Below, piece after piece: positions 17,371 through 26,184 of a DNA stretch of 64,000 nucleotides. A program made the translations under genes and the position numbers. Below the pieces are notes generated by a model. The model made no database searches, was not told where the DNA came from, and worked only from the letters and a program-made list of their open reading frames with translations. Location of the stretch: the NCBI GenBank assembly GCA_963728535.1, contig CAVSKK010000002.1, forward strand, positions 1-64,000. Reading direction: 5' to 3'. Source of the stretch: VAXT01 sp963728535 (lineage in GTDB: Bacteria > Actinomycetota > Thermoleophilia > Gaiellales > Gaiellaceae). The number at the start of each line of letters is the position of its first letter. The stretch's first letter is position 1.

Positions 17371-17501
17371 GAGGAAGAAAGCGCACTGCGACGAAAGCTG
17401 GCGAACGGCTGACCGTGTTCGCGTTCGCCGCCGTCGTCGTACTGATGATCGTCGGGCTCGCCTTCGCCGTCGGCTACATAGTCGGTCAACTTCTCCTATA
17501 A
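17367..17501 (+). CDS. very small membrane protein coupled to folC
   Basis: 44 residues from GTG at 17367, overlapping the folC TGA (GTGA). A basic N-terminus (VRGRKRTATKAGERLTV) precedes one membrane helix, AAVVVLMIVGLAFAVGYIVG, and a short QLLL tail. The positive-inside rule puts the N-terminus in the cytoplasm. It sits 18 bp before the next membrane gene. Function unknown. Confidence 0.6.
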   Translation: MRGRKRTATKAGERLTVFAFAAVVVLMIVGLAFAVGYIVGQLLL

Positions 17502-17519
17502 CGGGGAAAGAAGAAAAGA

Positions 17520-18056
17520 ATGGTTCTGGCAGCAAGCGACTCAGGGTTCTTCGGGCAACTGCACGACTTCTTCGGGTCGGGCACGTGGCCGGTCGTCCGC
17601 AACCTGTCGCTTTTCCTGCTCGTCGTCTTCTGGCTCGCGGTCGGCTACTGGGTCTTCAAGGATGCGCGGCGGCGGATCGAGGACCCGTGGCTCGTCGGCG
17701 CGGCCACGATTCTCGGGCTGATCCCGCCCTTCATCGGTGCGCTCATCTACATGCTCTTTCGACCGCCCGAGTATCTCGAGGACGTGCGCGAGCGAGAGCT
17801 CGAGATCAAGGCCATGGAGGAGAGCCTGGGCCGCGGCACCCGCCATCACTGCCCCGTCTGTCGCGCGGAGATCGACGAGAACTTCCTCGTCTGCCCCGTG
17901 TGCACGACGCGCCTGCGCCAATCGTGCTCGACGTGCAAGGCGCCGCTCGAGCCTTTGTGGCAGGTCTGTCCGTACTGCGAGACGCCGATCGCGTCGCCGG
18001 CGCCGATTCATTTCCCGCCGCTGCAATCGCCGCGGAGCGAAACCGGGTCCGAGTAG
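17520..18056 (+). CDS. two-helix membrane protein with double zinc ribbon
   Basis: 178 residues from ATG at 17520. Two membrane helices (VVRNLSLFLLVVFWLAVGYW and WLVGAATILGLIPPFIGALI) flank a short RRRIEDP loop. A charged linker follows, then paired zinc-ribbon knuckles CPVC, CPVC, CSTC and CPYC (about residues 113-160). A C-terminal Pro/Ser tail ends it. The ribbons should lie in the cytoplasm. Such proteins are common in actinobacteria but lack an assigned role. Confidence 0.7.
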   Translation: MVLAASDSGFFGQLHDFFGSGTWPVVRNLSLFLLVVFWLAVGYWVFKDARRRIEDPWLVGAATILGLIPPFIGALIYMLFRPPEYLEDVRERELEIKAMEESLGRGTRHHCPVCRAEIDENFLVCPVCTTRLRQSCSTCKAPLEPLWQVCPYCETPIASPAPIHFPPLQSPRSETGSE

Positions 18057-18068
18057 AGTCCGCCGCCG

Positions 18069-18473
18069 ATGGCGGCTGAGCGCACACTCATCCTGATCAA
18101 GCCCGACGCGATGCGTCGCGGGCTCGCCGGTGAGATCCTGCGACGGTTCGAGCAGCGCGGCCTGGAGCTGAAGGAGGCGCGGCTCCTGGAGGTTGACGAG
18201 CAGCTCGCGGGTGAGCATTACGCCGAGCACGCCGAGAAGCCGTTCTACGGCGAACTCATCGAGTTCATCACGTCCGGGCCGACGCTGGCTCTCGTCGTCG
18301 AGGGTGAGGGTGCGATTGCGACGGTGCGCACGACAATGGGTGCGACGAACCCGGCAGACGCGGGTCCCGGGACGATCCGCGGTGATCTCGCGCTCTCGAT
18401 GCCCGACAACCTCGTCCACGGCTCCGACTCGCCGGAGTCGGCCGCGCGCGAGATCGCACTCTGGTTTGACTGA
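18069..18473 (+). CDS. ndk: nucleoside diphosphate kinase
   Basis: 134 residues from ATG at 18069. The family start ERTLILIKPDAMRRG is followed by the active-site stretch NLVHGSDSPESA, in which the His is the phosphohistidine nucleophile. MGATNPADAGPGTIRGDLAL is the conserved nucleotide-binding segment. Transfers gamma phosphate between NTPs and NDPs. Normal length. The next gene starts inside its last codons. Confidence 0.97.
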   Translation: MAAERTLILIKPDAMRRGLAGEILRRFEQRGLELKEARLLEVDEQLAGEHYAEHAEKPFYGELIEFITSGPTLALVVEGEGAIATVRTTMGATNPADAGPGTIRGDLALSMPDNLVHGSDSPESAAREIALWFD

Positions 18474-19224
18474 TTACGTCGCAAAGAACCGCGAGGCCTG
18501 GACGAAGACGAACGCCGAGTACACGGACGGGCGCGCGCTCGAAGGCTGGCAGGAGGAGGAGATCACCTGGGGCTGTCACGGCGTGCCCGAGTCCGAGCTC
18601 GACGTCCTCGATGACGTGGCCGGCAAGGACGTCATCGAGCTCGGCTGCGGGACCGCGTACTTCGGTGCGTGGTTCGCGAAGCGTGGAGCTCGCGTCACAG
18701 GGGTTGACGTGACGCCTGCCCAGCTGGAGACCGCGCGGCGATGTAGCGAGGAACTCGGGATTCCGATGGAGCTGATCGAGGCAAACGCGGAAGAGGTGCC
18801 GCTGCCGGACGCATCCTTCGACCTCGCTTTTTCCGAGTACGGCGCCTCGATCTGGTGTGACCCTTACAAATGGATTCCGGAGGCGGCACGGTTACTTCGT
18901 CCCGGCGGGCAGCTCGTCTTTCTCTGCAACTCGGTGCTGTCGATCGTCTGCTCGCCCGACGTGGGCAAGGTCGGAGAGAAGCTCGAGCGTCCGCAGTTCG
19001 GGATGCACCGGTTCGAATGGCCCGAGGACGACGGCGTTGACTTCCACATCCAGCACAGCGACTGGATCCGCCTCCTGCGCGCGAACGGCTTCGAGATTCT
19101 CGGGCTCTGGGAGCTACAGGCGCCGGCGGGCGCAGAGGATCACAAGTACTACGACCTCGTGGCGGCCGAGTGGGCGCGCAAGTGGCCGGCCGAGGAGATC
19201 TGGAAAGCCCGCAAGAGCGGGTGA
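18466..19224 (+). CDS. SAM-dependent class I methyltransferase
   Basis: 252 residues from TTG at 18466, overlapping the end of ndk by 8 bp. Motif I is VIELGCGTAYFGAWFAKRGA, with the acidic residue of motif II in VTGVDVTPAQLETA. DASFDLAFSEYGASIWCDPY is the motif IV region. The C-terminal third has Trp-rich segments. The substrate cannot be told from sequence. It closely precedes maf and overlaps its GTG start, suggesting one transcript ndk-methyltransferase-maf. Confidence 0.85.
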   Translation: MTDYVAKNREAWTKTNAEYTDGRALEGWQEEEITWGCHGVPESELDVLDDVAGKDVIELGCGTAYFGAWFAKRGARVTGVDVTPAQLETARRCSEELGIPMELIEANAEEVPLPDASFDLAFSEYGASIWCDPYKWIPEAARLLRPGGQLVFLCNSVLSIVCSPDVGKVGEKLERPQFGMHRFEWPEDDGVDFHIQHSDWIRLLRANGFEILGLWELQAPAGAEDHKYYDLVAAEWARKWPAEEIWKARKSG

Positions 19225-19811
19225 GCGCCCCGCCGGCTCCCCCGATCGTCCTTGCCTCCGACTCGCCCCAGCGGCGAGCGATCCTCGAGCAGCTCGATCT
19301 TCCGTTCACCGTCGTCTCGCCGCGCTACGAGGAGCACGATTCTCCGGACGCCGACCCGGTTGCCCTCGTACGCGAGCACGCGCAGGGGAAGGCTCGCTCG
19401 GTGGGGTTGCACGACGAGCGTCCGGTGCTCGGGGTCGACACGGCGGTCGTCGTCGACGGTCGGTCCCTCGGCAAGCCCGGCAACGCGACCGAGGCCGAGG
19501 CGATGCTCGAGCGGCTGTCGGGCCGGACGCACGAGGTCGTATCAGGGCTCTGCCTGGTGACGCCGGGCTGGGAAGAGCTCCACCACGAGGTGACGGCGGT
19601 CACGTTCCGCGCGCTGACCGCCCGTGACCTCGCTCATTACGTGGGGAGCGGCGAGTGGGAGGGCCGTGCCGGCGGCTACGCCATCCAGGGCCTGGGCGCG
19701 AGCCTCGTCGAACGGATCGAAGGCGACTACCTAAACGTCGTCGGCCTGCCAGCAGCTCTCCTGATCCGCCTCCTGGTCCAACACTTCCCAGGAACGTACG
19801 GCCTCGGCTAA
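19221..19811 (+). CDS. maf: Maf-family nucleotide pyrophosphatase
   Basis: 196 residues from GTG at 19221, overlapping the previous TGA. Family motifs: the N-terminal S-x-S-P-x-R-R type sequence as LASDSPQRRAIL, VLGVDTAVVVDG with the catalytic Asp, SGRTHEVVSGLCLVTPG and GGYAIQGLGASLVERIEGDY. Maf proteins hydrolyse non-canonical or methylated dNTPs/NTPs and were first linked to septum inhibition. In many genomes maf precedes mreB; here a RAYT element separates them. Confidence 0.92.
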   Translation: MSAPPAPPIVLASDSPQRRAILEQLDLPFTVVSPRYEEHDSPDADPVALVREHAQGKARSVGLHDERPVLGVDTAVVVDGRSLGKPGNATEAEAMLERLSGRTHEVVSGLCLVTPGWEELHHEVTAVTFRALTARDLAHYVGSGEWEGRAGGYAIQGLGASLVERIEGDYLNVVGLPAALLIRLLVQHFPGTYGLG

Positions 19812-19817
19812 TCCAGC

Positions 19818-19841
19818 CATGTCCGGTGTCAGACGCCGGAC
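19818..19841 (+). repeat. REP palindrome, left copy flanking the RAYT
   Basis: The 24-bp sequence starts CATGTCCGGTGTCAG and ends ACGCCGGAC. It is itself an imperfect palindrome (GTCCGG-TGTC-AGAC-GCCGGAC). An identical copy in reverse orientation lies at 20397-20420 on the other side of the transposase. This is the usual architecture of a REP-associated tyrosine transposase and its target. Confidence 0.85.
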
Positions 19842-19859
19842 CGGTCCCGATCCGACGAC

Positions 19860-20315
19860 TCAGCGCTCATAGATGAAGTCCCATGAACCGCGGAACGTGC
19901 TCCACGGCCACTGCGCTGGGTGCTCACAGAGTCCAGCCCGAACGGGATTTAGAGCGATGTATCTCAACGACTCCGAAAAGTGCTCTTCTGACTCGATCAA
20001 CCGCGAGTCGAACCGCTGCTGGAAGAGATGCCCGACGAGCAAATGGCGCTCGTTGAAGTAGGCGGCGTAACCACTCTTCAGCCGCTGCATGCCGGATGAG
20101 AGGTTTGTTTCAGGAGTCTCGACAAGCAGGTGAAAGTGGTTGGTCATGAGGCAGTAGGCGTGCAGGCGCCATCCCCATCGCCGGAAGACATGGGAGCGGA
20201 ACATGAGGAACCACCGGCGATCGTCGTCGTCGTGAAAGATCGCCTGACGGCGGTTTCCTCGCGAGGTGACGTGGTAGATACCGCCGGCATGTTGGATACG
20301 GGGAGGTCTGGGCAT
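19860..20315 (-). mobile_element. REP-associated tyrosine transposase (RAYT, Y1 family)
   Basis: 151 residues from ATG at 20315. Family motifs are clear: start MPRPPRIQHAGGIYHVTSRG NR, the two-His metal site in YCLMTNHFHLLVETP (HFH), and the catalytic Tyr region with LKSGYAAYFNERHLLVGHLF and QQRFDSRLIE. The end ESLRYIALNPVRAGLCEHPA QWPWSTF is typical. Y1 transposases cut single-stranded DNA at palindromic REPs. The frame is intact and the gene sits exactly between two inverted REP copies, between maf and mreB. Confidence 0.93.
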
Positions 20316-20396
20316 TAGCGCCAGGCTACGACGTGCTCAGGTCCGCCATGTGCTCGCGAGGTGTTCCTTGACGATTCCGGCTCAATCACGGGACAT

Positions 20397-20420
20397 GTCC
20401 GGCGTCTGACACCGGACATG
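20397..20420 (-). repeat. REP palindrome, right copy flanking the RAYT
   Basis: Exact inverted copy of 19818-19841 (starts GTCCGGCGTCTGACACC on the plus strand). It lies 61 bp upstream of the mreB start, so it falls in or near the mreB promoter region. Confidence 0.85.
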
Positions 20421-20481
20421 GGTGTTCGGGACACGGGTTTCGGGGTTTTCCACAGAATCACTAGACTCGGGGCCGGAGAGC

Positions 20482-21537
20482 ATGGGTCTCATGGGTTACT
20501 TCAACGGCTTCGGCGGTCGCGACATGGCGGTGGACTTGGGCACCGCGAACACGCTCGTCTACGTGCGTGGGCGCGGGATCGTCCTCTCGGAGCCGTCGGT
20601 CGTCGCGATCGACGAGCGCTCGGGCGAAGTCCACGCCGTCGGCGTCGAGGCCAAGCGCATGATCGGCCGCACCCCCGGCACCATCTCCGCGATCCGCCCG
20701 CTGAAGGATGGCGTCATCGCCGATTTCGACGTCACCGAGCAGATGCTCCGCCACTTCATCCAGAAGGTGCACCACCACCGCTTTGCGTACCCGCGCGTCG
20801 TCGTCTGCGTCCCGTCAGGCGTCACCGGCGTCGAGAAGCGCGCCGTCGAAGAGGCAACGCGCTCGGCCGGTGCGCGAGAGGCTTACCTGATCGAGGAGCC
20901 GATGGCCGCCGCGATCGGCGCCGGGCTCCCCGTCTCAGAACCGACCGGCAACATGATCGTCGACGTCGGCGGCGGCACGACCGAGGTCGCCGTCATCTCG
21001 CTCGGCGGGATCGTCGTCTCACAGTCCCTCCGTGTCGGCGGCGACGAGATGGACGAGGCGATCATCAGCCACATCAAGAAGGAGTACAAGCTCCTGATCG
21101 GCCAGCAGACGGCCGAGGAGGTCAAGCTCGAGATCGGCTCCGCGTTCCCGCTCCGCGAGGAGCTGCAGGCTGAGGTTCGAGGCCGAGACATGCTCACGGG
21201 CCTCCCGAAGACGATCATCCTGAGCTCGGAGGAGGTCCGGCAAGCCCTCGAGGAGCCCGTCGGCCAGATTCTGGACGCGATCCGCTCGACCCTCGACAAG
21301 ACCCCGCCCGAGCTCGCGGCGGACATCATGGACCGGGGGATCGTCCTCGCCGGCGGCGGTGCCCTGCTCTCGGGGCTCGACGAGCGCCTCCGCCACGAGA
21401 CGCAGATGCCGGCACAGCTCGCCGAATCGCCGCTGACCTGCGTCGCGGTCGGCTCCGGCCGCAGTCTCGAAGTGCTCGAGGTCATGCAGAAGGCTGCGAA
21501 GTCGAGGTCGAAGAGCAGGAACGGCAGCAGGCGCTAG
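20482..21537 (+). CDS. mreB: rod-shape-determining actin homologue MreB
   Basis: 351 residues from ATG at 20482 (a second ATG at 20491 is possible). Actin-fold phosphate loops: MAVDLGTANTLVYVRGRGIV at the N-terminus, NMIVDVGGGTTEVAVISLGG in the middle, and VLAGGGALLSGLDERL near the C-terminus. It forms membrane-bound filaments that place the elongation machinery. First gene of mreBCD-mrdA-rodA. Presence of a full set implies a rod-shaped cell. Confidence 0.96.
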   Translation: MGLMGYFNGFGGRDMAVDLGTANTLVYVRGRGIVLSEPSVVAIDERSGEVHAVGVEAKRMIGRTPGTISAIRPLKDGVIADFDVTEQMLRHFIQKVHHHRFAYPRVVVCVPSGVTGVEKRAVEEATRSAGAREAYLIEEPMAAAIGAGLPVSEPTGNMIVDVGGGTTEVAVISLGGIVVSQSLRVGGDEMDEAIISHIKKEYKLLIGQQTAEEVKLEIGSAFPLREELQAEVRGRDMLTGLPKTIILSSEEVRQALEEPVGQILDAIRSTLDKTPPELAADIMDRGIVLAGGGALLSGLDERLRHETQMPAQLAESPLTCVAVGSGRSLEVLEVMQKAAKSRSKSRNGSRR

Positions 21538-21571
21538 GCCCGCTCCGGCCTGTTCGCTAACCTCAAAGCCC

Positions 21572-22522
21572 GTGCCTAGAAATCGCAGCGCGCGGGTGGC
21601 GGCGCTGGGCTCTCCGGTTCGGCGCGCAGTCGCCCCCAGGTATTCCTCGAAGACGACCGGCCCCCTGAAACGGCGGCTCGTCGTCGGGCTGCTCGTCCTC
21701 GCCTCGCTGGCGATGATCACCGTCTACTTCCGAGAGTCCCCGAACGGCGGCCTCCACGGCTTCCAGAGCGCCGGCGCGAGCGTGCTGCGCCCCTTCGAGA
21801 TCGCTGCCGACCGTATCGCGAGCCCGTTCGAGGACGCCTACCACTGGACGGCTGACTTGTTTCACGCGCGCGCGGAGAACGAGGAGCTGCACAAGGAACT
21901 GAGCACCTTGCGCCAGCAGGCGATCCAGAATGCGAGCGCCGCCGACGAACTGGAGAGGCTCCGCGCCATCCTCAAGTACAAGCGCGGGCCCAACTACCCA
22001 GAGGACTTCCCGAACTCCGTTACGGCGAGCGTCATCTCGAATCCGGCCAGCCAGTTCGACCAGACCGTGGTCATCGCCGCGGGCCGCACCAGCGGCATCC
22101 GGGTCTACGACGCTGTGGTCACCGATCGCGGCCTCGTCGGCCAGGTGACGAAGGTGACCCGCGACCAGGCCAAGGTCACCCTCCTCACCGACAAGGAGAG
22201 CGCGGTCACCGCGAAGGACCGCACGTCGGGCGCGATCGGCATCGTCCGCCACAGCCAGGGCTCGGAAGACGTCCTCTTCCTGGACCGCGTCGCGAAGAGC
22301 AACCAGGTCAAGGAGGGCGACCTCGTCATGACCGCCGGCCTCCAACAGGGGAAGCTCCCGTCGTTCTATCCCAAGGGGATTCCGATCGGCGTCGTCACGA
22401 AGGTCGGCCAGACCGACATCGACCCGTTCCAGGACGTCCAGGTGATGCCGCTCGTCGACTTCAGCTCGGTCGAGGCCGTGGTCGTCCTGATCAGCGACAA
22501 GCCGCGGCCGAAAATGCCATGA
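21572..22522 (+). CDS. mreC: rod-shape-determining protein MreC
   Basis: 316 residues from GTG at 21572. One membrane helix (RLVVGLLVLASLAMITVYF, about residues 35-53), then a periplasmic-type coiled coil (ARAENEELHKELSTLRQQAI) and the beta-rich MreC core (VVIAAGRTSGIRVYDAVVTD, GVVTKVGQTDIDPFQDVQVM). It bridges MreB/MreD to the penicillin-binding protein. Its TGA overlaps the mreD ATG. Confidence 0.94.
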   Translation: MPRNRSARVAALGSPVRRAVAPRYSSKTTGPLKRRLVVGLLVLASLAMITVYFRESPNGGLHGFQSAGASVLRPFEIAADRIASPFEDAYHWTADLFHARAENEELHKELSTLRQQAIQNASAADELERLRAILKYKRGPNYPEDFPNSVTASVISNPASQFDQTVVIAAGRTSGIRVYDAVVTDRGLVGQVTKVTRDQAKVTLLTDKESAVTAKDRTSGAIGIVRHSQGSEDVLFLDRVAKSNQVKEGDLVMTAGLQQGKLPSFYPKGIPIGVVTKVGQTDIDPFQDVQVMPLVDFSSVEAVVVLISDKPRPKMP

Positions 22523-23034
22523 CCCTCGCCGTCGCGAAATCGACGGTGCTCTTCTTCTTCGCCGTCATCGTGCAGGTGACGATCGTCTCCTCGATCGGGA
22601 TCCTCGGCGGCTCGCCCGACCTCGTCCTCGTCCTCCTCGTCGCCGTGGCACTCTCGAACGGCTCGATCTTCGGTGCGTTCTCCGGCTTCTGGGCCGGGCT
22701 CGTCCTCGACGTCGCGCAGATCGGCACGCTCGGCTTCACTTCTCTCCTGCTCACGCTCGCCGGCTTCTGGATCGGCCGCTACGGCGAGACGACCGGACGC
22801 GACCGCGCGCACGCGCCGCTCCTCTCCGTGGCGGTCGTCACCGTCCTCTACGCCGTCGGCTCGCTGATCCTCCACTACCTGCTCCGCGAGCCGGCCTCCG
22901 CGGACGTAGCGCTCGTCCACGTGCTCCCCGGCACCGTCCTCCTGAATCTCCTGCTCGCCTTCCCAGTCTTTGCGCTCGTCCGGCGTCTCTTCCACCCGCC
23001 GGCCCCGCGCCCGGAGGTCGAGTTCGTTGGCTAG
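22519..23034 (+). CDS. mreD: rod-shape-determining protein MreD
   Basis: 171 residues from ATG at 22519, overlapping mreC by four bases. Five or so membrane helices (for example STVLFFFAVIVQVTIVSSIG and VLVLLVAVALSNGSIFGAFS). Contains the family-like FSGFWAGLVLDVAQIGTLGF stretch. The C-terminus (FHPPAPRPEVEFVG) is cytoplasmic. Works with MreC in the elongasome. The next gene probably starts inside its last codons. Confidence 0.92.
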   Translation: MTLAVAKSTVLFFFAVIVQVTIVSSIGILGGSPDLVLVLLVAVALSNGSIFGAFSGFWAGLVLDVAQIGTLGFTSLLLTLAGFWIGRYGETTGRDRAHAPLLSVAVVTVLYAVGSLILHYLLREPASADVALVHVLPGTVLLNLLLAFPVFALVRRLFHPPAPRPEVEFVG

Positions 23035-25015
23035 CCGCGCAGGCTCGTACCGGCCCGGGCGCTTCCTGCCGCCGGACCCGCGCGTCGAAGCTCCGTACCG
23101 CCTCACGCCGCAGACCGTCTTCCGGATCGGAATTCTCGGCTTCCTCGTCCTCGCGGCGTTCGGCGTCCTCTTCTTCCGGCTCTGGGCCCTTCAGGTCCTC
23201 TCCGGGAACCAGTTCCTCCAGGCGGCCGAGAACAACCAGCTCCGCCTCCTCCGCCAGGAGGCGCCGCGTGGGCCGATCAAGGACCGGTACGGCCGAATCC
23301 TCGTCGACAACAGGGGCGGGACGGCGATCAAGATCTGGCCGGCCAATCTGCCGCGGAAGGGGCAGTACGCGGAGGTGCGGCGCCTCACGCAGATCCTCAA
23401 CGTGCCTACGGCTGAGGTCACGAGGGAAATCGAGAAGCACCGCGACGACCCGGTGACCCCGGTGACCGTGAAGCAGTTTGCGAGCGAGGACGAGGTCTTC
23501 TACCTCCTCGAGCACCAGACGGAGTTTCCGGGCATCCAGATCGCGAACACGTACGTGCGGCAGTACCCCCGCGGCGATCTCGCCGCTCAGCTCCTGGGCT
23601 ACGTCGGCGAGATCAACGATGACCAGCTGAAGCAGCTCCGCGGCTACTCCCTCGGCGACAAGATCGGACAAGGCGGCATCGAGTCGTCCTTCGACAAGGA
23701 GCTACGCGGACAGGCCGGCCTCAATCAGCTGCGCGTCGACTCGCTCGGCCGGCGCACGAGTCCCGTCGAGGTCAAGGAGAACCCGAACCCCGGCTATGCG
23801 GTCCGGCTGACGCTCGACGCCAAGCTCCAGCGGGCCTCGCAGCAGGCCGTCATCGACGGCATCAACCGGGCGCAGGCGAACAAGCAGTGGTACGCAAAGG
23901 CCGGCGCGATCGTCGCCCTCGACCCGCGTGATGGAGCGATCCGCTCGCTCGCCTCCTACCCGAGCTACGACCCGAACGTCTTCACGACCCGCAAGAAGGA
24001 AAAGCTCGCGCCGCTCCTCGAATCCGGCCCCGCCGAGGAGGCGGACTTCCCTGCGTTGAACCGCGCGATCTCGGGCGTCTACCCGCCAGGCTCGACGTTC
24101 AAGCCGGTCACCGCGCTCGCCGCCATGCAGGAGCACATCCTCTCGCCCTACAACGCGCTCGAGTGCACAGGCAGCCTCGTCATCGACGGGCACACCTTCA
24201 ACAACTGGGACCCGAACGCGAACCAGGCGATGACGTTGCCGACGGCGATCGCGCAGTCCTGCGACACCTACTTCTACCAGGTGGGCAAGCTGTTCTACGA
24301 CCTGCCTGAGGACCGGGGACAGCCGCTCCAGCGCTGGGCGAAGACCTTCGGCTTCGGTGAGCCGACGGGCCTCGACGTCGGGCCGGAGGAGGCCGGGCTC
24401 GTTCCGACGATCAAGTGGCGTCAGGACACGTATACGAAGAAGACGGATCCCTGCTGCTGGGAGATCGACCGGCTCTGGAAGTCGGGGGACTCGGTCCAGC
24501 TTGCGATCGGCCAGAAGGACCTCCAGGTGACGCCGCTGCAGATGGCGCGCTTCTACGCGCTCGTGGCGAACCGCGGCAAGCTCGTGACGCCGCACGTCGT
24601 CGCCGCCATCGAACAGCCCGGCCGCAACGGCCCCGGCGCTCAGCCGATCGTCCGCCGCGCCTTCCACCCGCCGGCAAAGGAACTGAACCTCGACCAGACC
24701 GCGCTCCAAGTCGTGCGCGACGGCCTCTTCGACGCGACGCACTCGCCGCTCGGTACCTCGTCCTCCGTCTTCGGCCAGTACCCGATCGGGATCGCCGGGA
24801 AGACGGGCACGGCCGAGAAGGTCGTCGACGGCGTGCTGACCGACACCTCCTGGTGGTGCGGCTACGGCCCCGTCGAGGCCCCGACGCTCGTCGTCTGCGC
24901 GGTGATCGAGAACGGCGGCTTCGGCGGCGAGGCGGCCGCACCCTCGGCTCTCCAGGTCTTCGAGTCCTACTTCGACAAGCAGGCGACGGTCGTCGCCCCG
25001 GCGAGCACCGACTGA
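23027..25015 (+). CDS. mrdA: penicillin-binding protein 2 (elongation transpeptidase)
   Basis: About 662 residues if the start is the TTG at 23027, which overlaps the mreD stop; no ATG or GTG lies nearby. One N-terminal membrane helix (IGILGFLVLAAFGVLFFRLW), a PBP dimerisation domain, then the transpeptidase domain. It carries the SxxK motif in PPGSTFKPVTAL (about 356), an SxN-type SCD (about 411) and KTG in AGKTGTAEK (about 591). It crosslinks lateral-wall peptidoglycan with RodA, the next gene. Confidence 0.94.
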   Translation: MASRAGSYRPGRFLPPDPRVEAPYRLTPQTVFRIGILGFLVLAAFGVLFFRLWALQVLSGNQFLQAAENNQLRLLRQEAPRGPIKDRYGRILVDNRGGTAIKIWPANLPRKGQYAEVRRLTQILNVPTAEVTREIEKHRDDPVTPVTVKQFASEDEVFYLLEHQTEFPGIQIANTYVRQYPRGDLAAQLLGYVGEINDDQLKQLRGYSLGDKIGQGGIESSFDKELRGQAGLNQLRVDSLGRRTSPVEVKENPNPGYAVRLTLDAKLQRASQQAVIDGINRAQANKQWYAKAGAIVALDPRDGAIRSLASYPSYDPNVFTTRKKEKLAPLLESGPAEEADFPALNRAISGVYPPGSTFKPVTALAAMQEHILSPYNALECTGSLVIDGHTFNNWDPNANQAMTLPTAIAQSCDTYFYQVGKLFYDLPEDRGQPLQRWAKTFGFGEPTGLDVGPEEAGLVPTIKWRQDTYTKKTDPCCWEIDRLWKSGDSVQLAIGQKDLQVTPLQMARFYALVANRGKLVTPHVVAAIEQPGRNGPGAQPIVRRAFHPPAKELNLDQTALQVVRDGLFDATHSPLGTSSSVFGQYPIGIAGKTGTAEKVVDGVLTDTSWWCGYGPVEAPTLVVCAVIENGGFGGEAAAPSALQVFESYFDKQATVVAPASTD

Positions 25016-26181
25016 TGGTCGACTACGCAGCCGGCCCACGAGTCTCCACCCGGCCCCGGGCTCGCACGCGCGACGCCTCGTTCCTGCGCAATCTCGACTG
25101 GGTGCTGCTGCTCGCGGTCGCGGCGCTCGTCGCCTACGGACTCTGGGCGATCGACGGGATCACACGCGGAGACGACCCGGCCGACCCGAACTACTACGTA
25201 CTGCGTCAGGCGCTGTACGCGGCGGTTGGGGTCGTCGGGATGGCCGCGATGACACTCCTCGGGCCCGGCTTCTGGCGGCGCAATTCGATGACGTTGTACG
25301 TCGTCATGATCGCGCTGCTCGTGATCGCCCCGGTCTTCGGCGCCGAGGTCCGGAACACGCGGCGCTGGATCGACCTCGGCCCGTTCCGCTTCCAGCCCTC
25401 GGAGTTCGGGAAGCTCATGCTCGTCCTCTTCCTGGCCGCGTTCCTCGCCGAGCGCGGGAACCGGATCGCCGAGCGACGGACGACGGTGACCGCCATCGGG
25501 CTCGCGGTTCTGCCGATCCTGCTCGTCTTTCTCCAGCCGGACTTCGGGACGGCGATCGTCTACGCCGCGGTGCTCGGCGCGGTGCTCTTCGTCGCCGGAA
25601 CGAGCTGGGGGCACATGGCCGCGATCCTCGGCGGAGCGGCGATTGTCGCCGCGTTCGTCTTATGGATCGGGCCTTCGATCGGAACCGACATCCTCAAGCC
25701 GTACCAGCGCGCCCGAATCACGGGCTTCACCAACCCGTCGCAGGATCCGTCCGGCGCGACCTACAACGTGACAGCGTCGATCACGGCGGTCGGCGCCGGC
25801 GGGCCGACCGGGCGCGGCGTCGAGGGCGCGACGCAGACGAATTACAACTACCTGCCCGAGCACGCGACCGACTTCGCATTCGCCTCGCTCTCCGAGCAGC
25901 GCGGCTTCGTCGGCGCGACGATCCTGCTCCTGCTCTACCTGCTCGTGATCTGGCGGGCGCTCAAAGTGATCACGCTCGCGCGGGACGCGTTCTCGGCGAT
26001 CGCAGCCGGCGGCATCGCGTTCATGCTCCTGATCCAGATCTTCATCAACGTCGGGATGACGATCGGCATGGCCCCGATCACCGGGATCCCGTTGCCGTTC
26101 GTGAGCGTGGGCGGCTCGTCGATGATCGCGAACCTGCTCGCAATTGGCGTCTTGCAGTCGATCTGCGTGCGGCGGCGCTAG
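25015..26181 (+). CDS. rodA: peptidoglycan glycosyltransferase RodA (SEDS family)
   Basis: 388 residues from ATG at 25015, overlapping the PBP2 stop. About ten membrane helices. SEDS signatures: RRWIDLGPFRFQPSEFGKLM, LQPDFGTAIVYAAVLGAVLF, EHATDFAFASLSEQRGFVGA and PITGIPLPFVSVGGSSMIAN. It polymerises lipid II with the partner PBP2. Last gene of the rod-shape operon; the next gene is convergent, starting its stop 4 bp away. Confidence 0.95.
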   Translation: MVDYAAGPRVSTRPRARTRDASFLRNLDWVLLLAVAALVAYGLWAIDGITRGDDPADPNYYVLRQALYAAVGVVGMAAMTLLGPGFWRRNSMTLYVVMIALLVIAPVFGAEVRNTRRWIDLGPFRFQPSEFGKLMLVLFLAAFLAERGNRIAERRTTVTAIGLAVLPILLVFLQPDFGTAIVYAAVLGAVLFVAGTSWGHMAAILGGAAIVAAFVLWIGPSIGTDILKPYQRARITGFTNPSQDPSGATYNVTASITAVGAGGPTGRGVEGATQTNYNYLPEHATDFAFASLSEQRGFVGATILLLLYLLVIWRALKVITLARDAFSAIAAGGIAFMLLIQIFINVGMTIGMAPITGIPLPFVSVGGSSMIANLLAIGVLQSICVRRR

Positions 26182-26184
26182 GCG

